From JARRQJ01 sp037381915 (lineage in GTDB: Bacteria; Pseudomonadota; Gammaproteobacteria; DRLM01), in assembly GCA_037381915.1 (NCBI GenBank), contig JARRQJ010000003.1, positions 62,001 to 126,000 on the forward strand: DNA of 64,000 nt, in the 5' to 3' direction. Each line of letters begins with the position of its first letter. Positions within the stretch are counted from its first letter, which is position 1. A program made the position numbers and the translations under genes. Positions 62,926-64,000 of this stretch are shown here, one piece after another. A model generated the notes under the pieces. The model searched no databases, was not told the origin of the DNA, and worked only from the letters and a program-made list of their open reading frames with translations.

Positions 62926-64000
62926 TCACGCCGTCTCCAGGTATTCCACCAGCAACTGGGCGCTGTGTTGACCGCGGTACTCGTTCACGTCCAGTTTATA
63001 TGCCATGCGCGCCCGAGCGGCCGGGTGCGGACAGGCGCGCTCAGCGGCATTGAAGGCGATGGCGTCGATCAGTCTGTCATAGCCGGGCACCTTCACCACC
63101 ATCTTGAGATGGCGCTCGCCGACGATCCGTTGATTGACGATCTCGAACAGGCCGTCGAACAGCGGTTCGGGAAAAGTCTGTCCCCACGGCCCCGCGGCGC
63201 GCAACAGCTCCGCCAGAGCCAGGTTCAATTCCTCGGGGACCAGTTCACCGTCGCTCATGATCACGCCGCGCAAATCCTCCCCCGCCAGGTGGCGGCGCAC
63301 CTCCTCGTCGAAGGCGGCGCTGAAGGCCGCGAAGTTTCGTCGCGCCAGGTTCAGGCCCGCCGCCATGGCATGCCCGCCGAACTTGCTGAGCAGACCGGGA
63401 TGGCGTGCTGCCACCGCGTCCAGTACGTCGCGGATATGCACGCCGGGGACCGAGCGCGCCGAACCCTTGATGTCGTCGTCCCCGGCGGGCGCAAAGGCGA
63501 TCACCGGGCGGTGGAGGCGCTCCTTGATGCGCGAGGCCAGAATCCCGATCACGCCTTGATGCCATTGCTCCTGAAACAGGCACACGCCCACCGGCAGTCC
63601 GGGATCGTCTTCACCGAGCGCCAGGGCCTCGAGCGCCCTCAGGGCGTCATCCTGCATCTGCGCTTCGATGGCGCGCCGTTCCTGATTGAGTTGATCGAGC
63701 CGCGCCGCCATCATCCGCGCCCGGGTCATGTCGTCGGCGAGCAGGCATTCGATACCCAGCGTCATATCCTCCAGACGGCCCGCCGCATTCAGCCGCGGCG
63801 CCACCGCGAATCCCAGGTCGGCGGCGACCAGCTGCCGCGCGTTGCGGCCGGCCACCGCAAGCAGGGCCTCGATCCCGGTGCATGCGCGACCGGCGCGAAT
63901 GCGCGCCAGGCCCTGACTCACCAGGATGCGATTGTTGTAATCCAGCGGCACCACGTCCGCCACCGTGCCCAGCGCCACCAGATCCAGCAACTGTGCGAGA
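62926..64000 (-). CDS. recJ: Single-stranded-DNA exonuclease RecJ (partial, N-terminus outside window)
   Basis: The C-terminal 358 or so residues of RecJ, a 5'-3' exonuclease in recombination and mismatch repair. LDLVALGTVADVVPL and FAVAPRLNAAGRLEDM are the end of the DHH core. GVCLFQEQWHQGVIGILASR and SKFGGHAMAAGLNL (the DHHA1 motif) come next, and the C-terminal OB domain ends in YLETA. The frame is open to the edge of the window, so the first 200 or so residues lie beyond it. Confidence 0.95.
   Translation of the reverse strand, partial: LAQLLDLVALGTVADVVPLDYNNRILVSQGLARIRAGRACTGIEALLAVAGRNARQLVAADLGFAVAPRLNAAGRLEDMTLGIECLLADDMTRARMMAARLDQLNQERRAIEAQMQDDALRALEALALGEDDPGLPVGVCLFQEQWHQGVIGILASRIKERLHRPVIAFAPAGDDDIKGSARSVPGVHIRDVLDAVAARHPGLLSKFGGHAMAAGLNLARRNFAAFSAAFDEEVRRHLAGEDLRGVIMSDGELVPEELNLALAELLRAAGPWGQTFPEPLFDGLFEIVNQRIVGERHLKMVVKVPGYDRLIDAIAFNAAERACPHPAARARMAYKLDVNEYRGQHSAQLLVEYLETA

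Overview
The window is one contiguous, gene-dense chromosomal segment of a GC-rich, non-enteric gammaproteobacterium. Gene content and order support this. ZipA is essentially limited to Gammaproteobacteria, condensation uses SMC rather than MukB, and rpoE-rseA-rseB-rseC-mucD lies divergent from nadB. The block initiator tRNA-rimP-nusA-infB-rbfA-truB-rpsO-pnp is intact, and sdhCDAB is followed by sdhE and ygfX. A CbbY-type phosphatase and the overall gene set would suit a chemolithoautotrophic, sulfur-oxidiser-like relative, but that is only a guess. I see no phage, insertion sequence, rRNA operon or CRISPR array.

Layout. 1-737 has no recognisable gene. 738-3732 is a three-gene magnesium unit: an MscS-like channel, a soluble MgtE-like protein and MgtE. 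3790-4310 holds a decayed TPR/methyltransferase gene. zipA and smc (minus) face queF, a FGGY sugar kinase and cysZ (plus). 11251-14451 is minus: a degenerate HD-GYP protein, an aminotransferase and a CbbY-like phosphatase. 14646-17444 is plus: a long-tailed DksA and acetyl-CoA synthetase. An Hsp20 gene with a good sigma-32 promoter, uppP, a small membrane protein and an exported protein follow on minus. 20287-40304 is a 20-kb co-directional run on minus. Read in transcription order it is the sigma-E stress operon, lepA-lepB-DUF4845-rnc-era-recO-pdxJ-acpS, the initiator tRNA, then the nusA/infB operon ending in pnp. After nadB come ygfX, sdhE and sdhBADC (minus), divergent from ygfZ across an inverted repeat. 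lysS and prfB follow, with prfB carrying the classic RF2 programmed frameshift.

The accessory region of greatest interest is 50386-58620. It is a tandemly duplicated three-gene cassette. Each copy has a large beta-repeat lipoprotein with DUF5666-like units (A), a cytoplasmic protein with a predicted helix-turn-helix that I associate with DUF6502 (R), and a second lipoprotein (B). Each A gene is preceded, at 80-81 bp from its start codon, by the same 7-6-7 inverted repeat TTTGGGA-N6-TCCCAAA. The two A-R-B cassettes have clearly diverged, yet operator, gene order and translational coupling are kept. This suggests an autoregulated envelope lipoprotein system that I do not know to be described.

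The right end carries a D-2-hydroxyacid dehydrogenase, a small conserved Cys-containing protein, the ergothioneine genes egtD and egtB, a non-coding stretch and the 3' part of recJ, which runs off the window.
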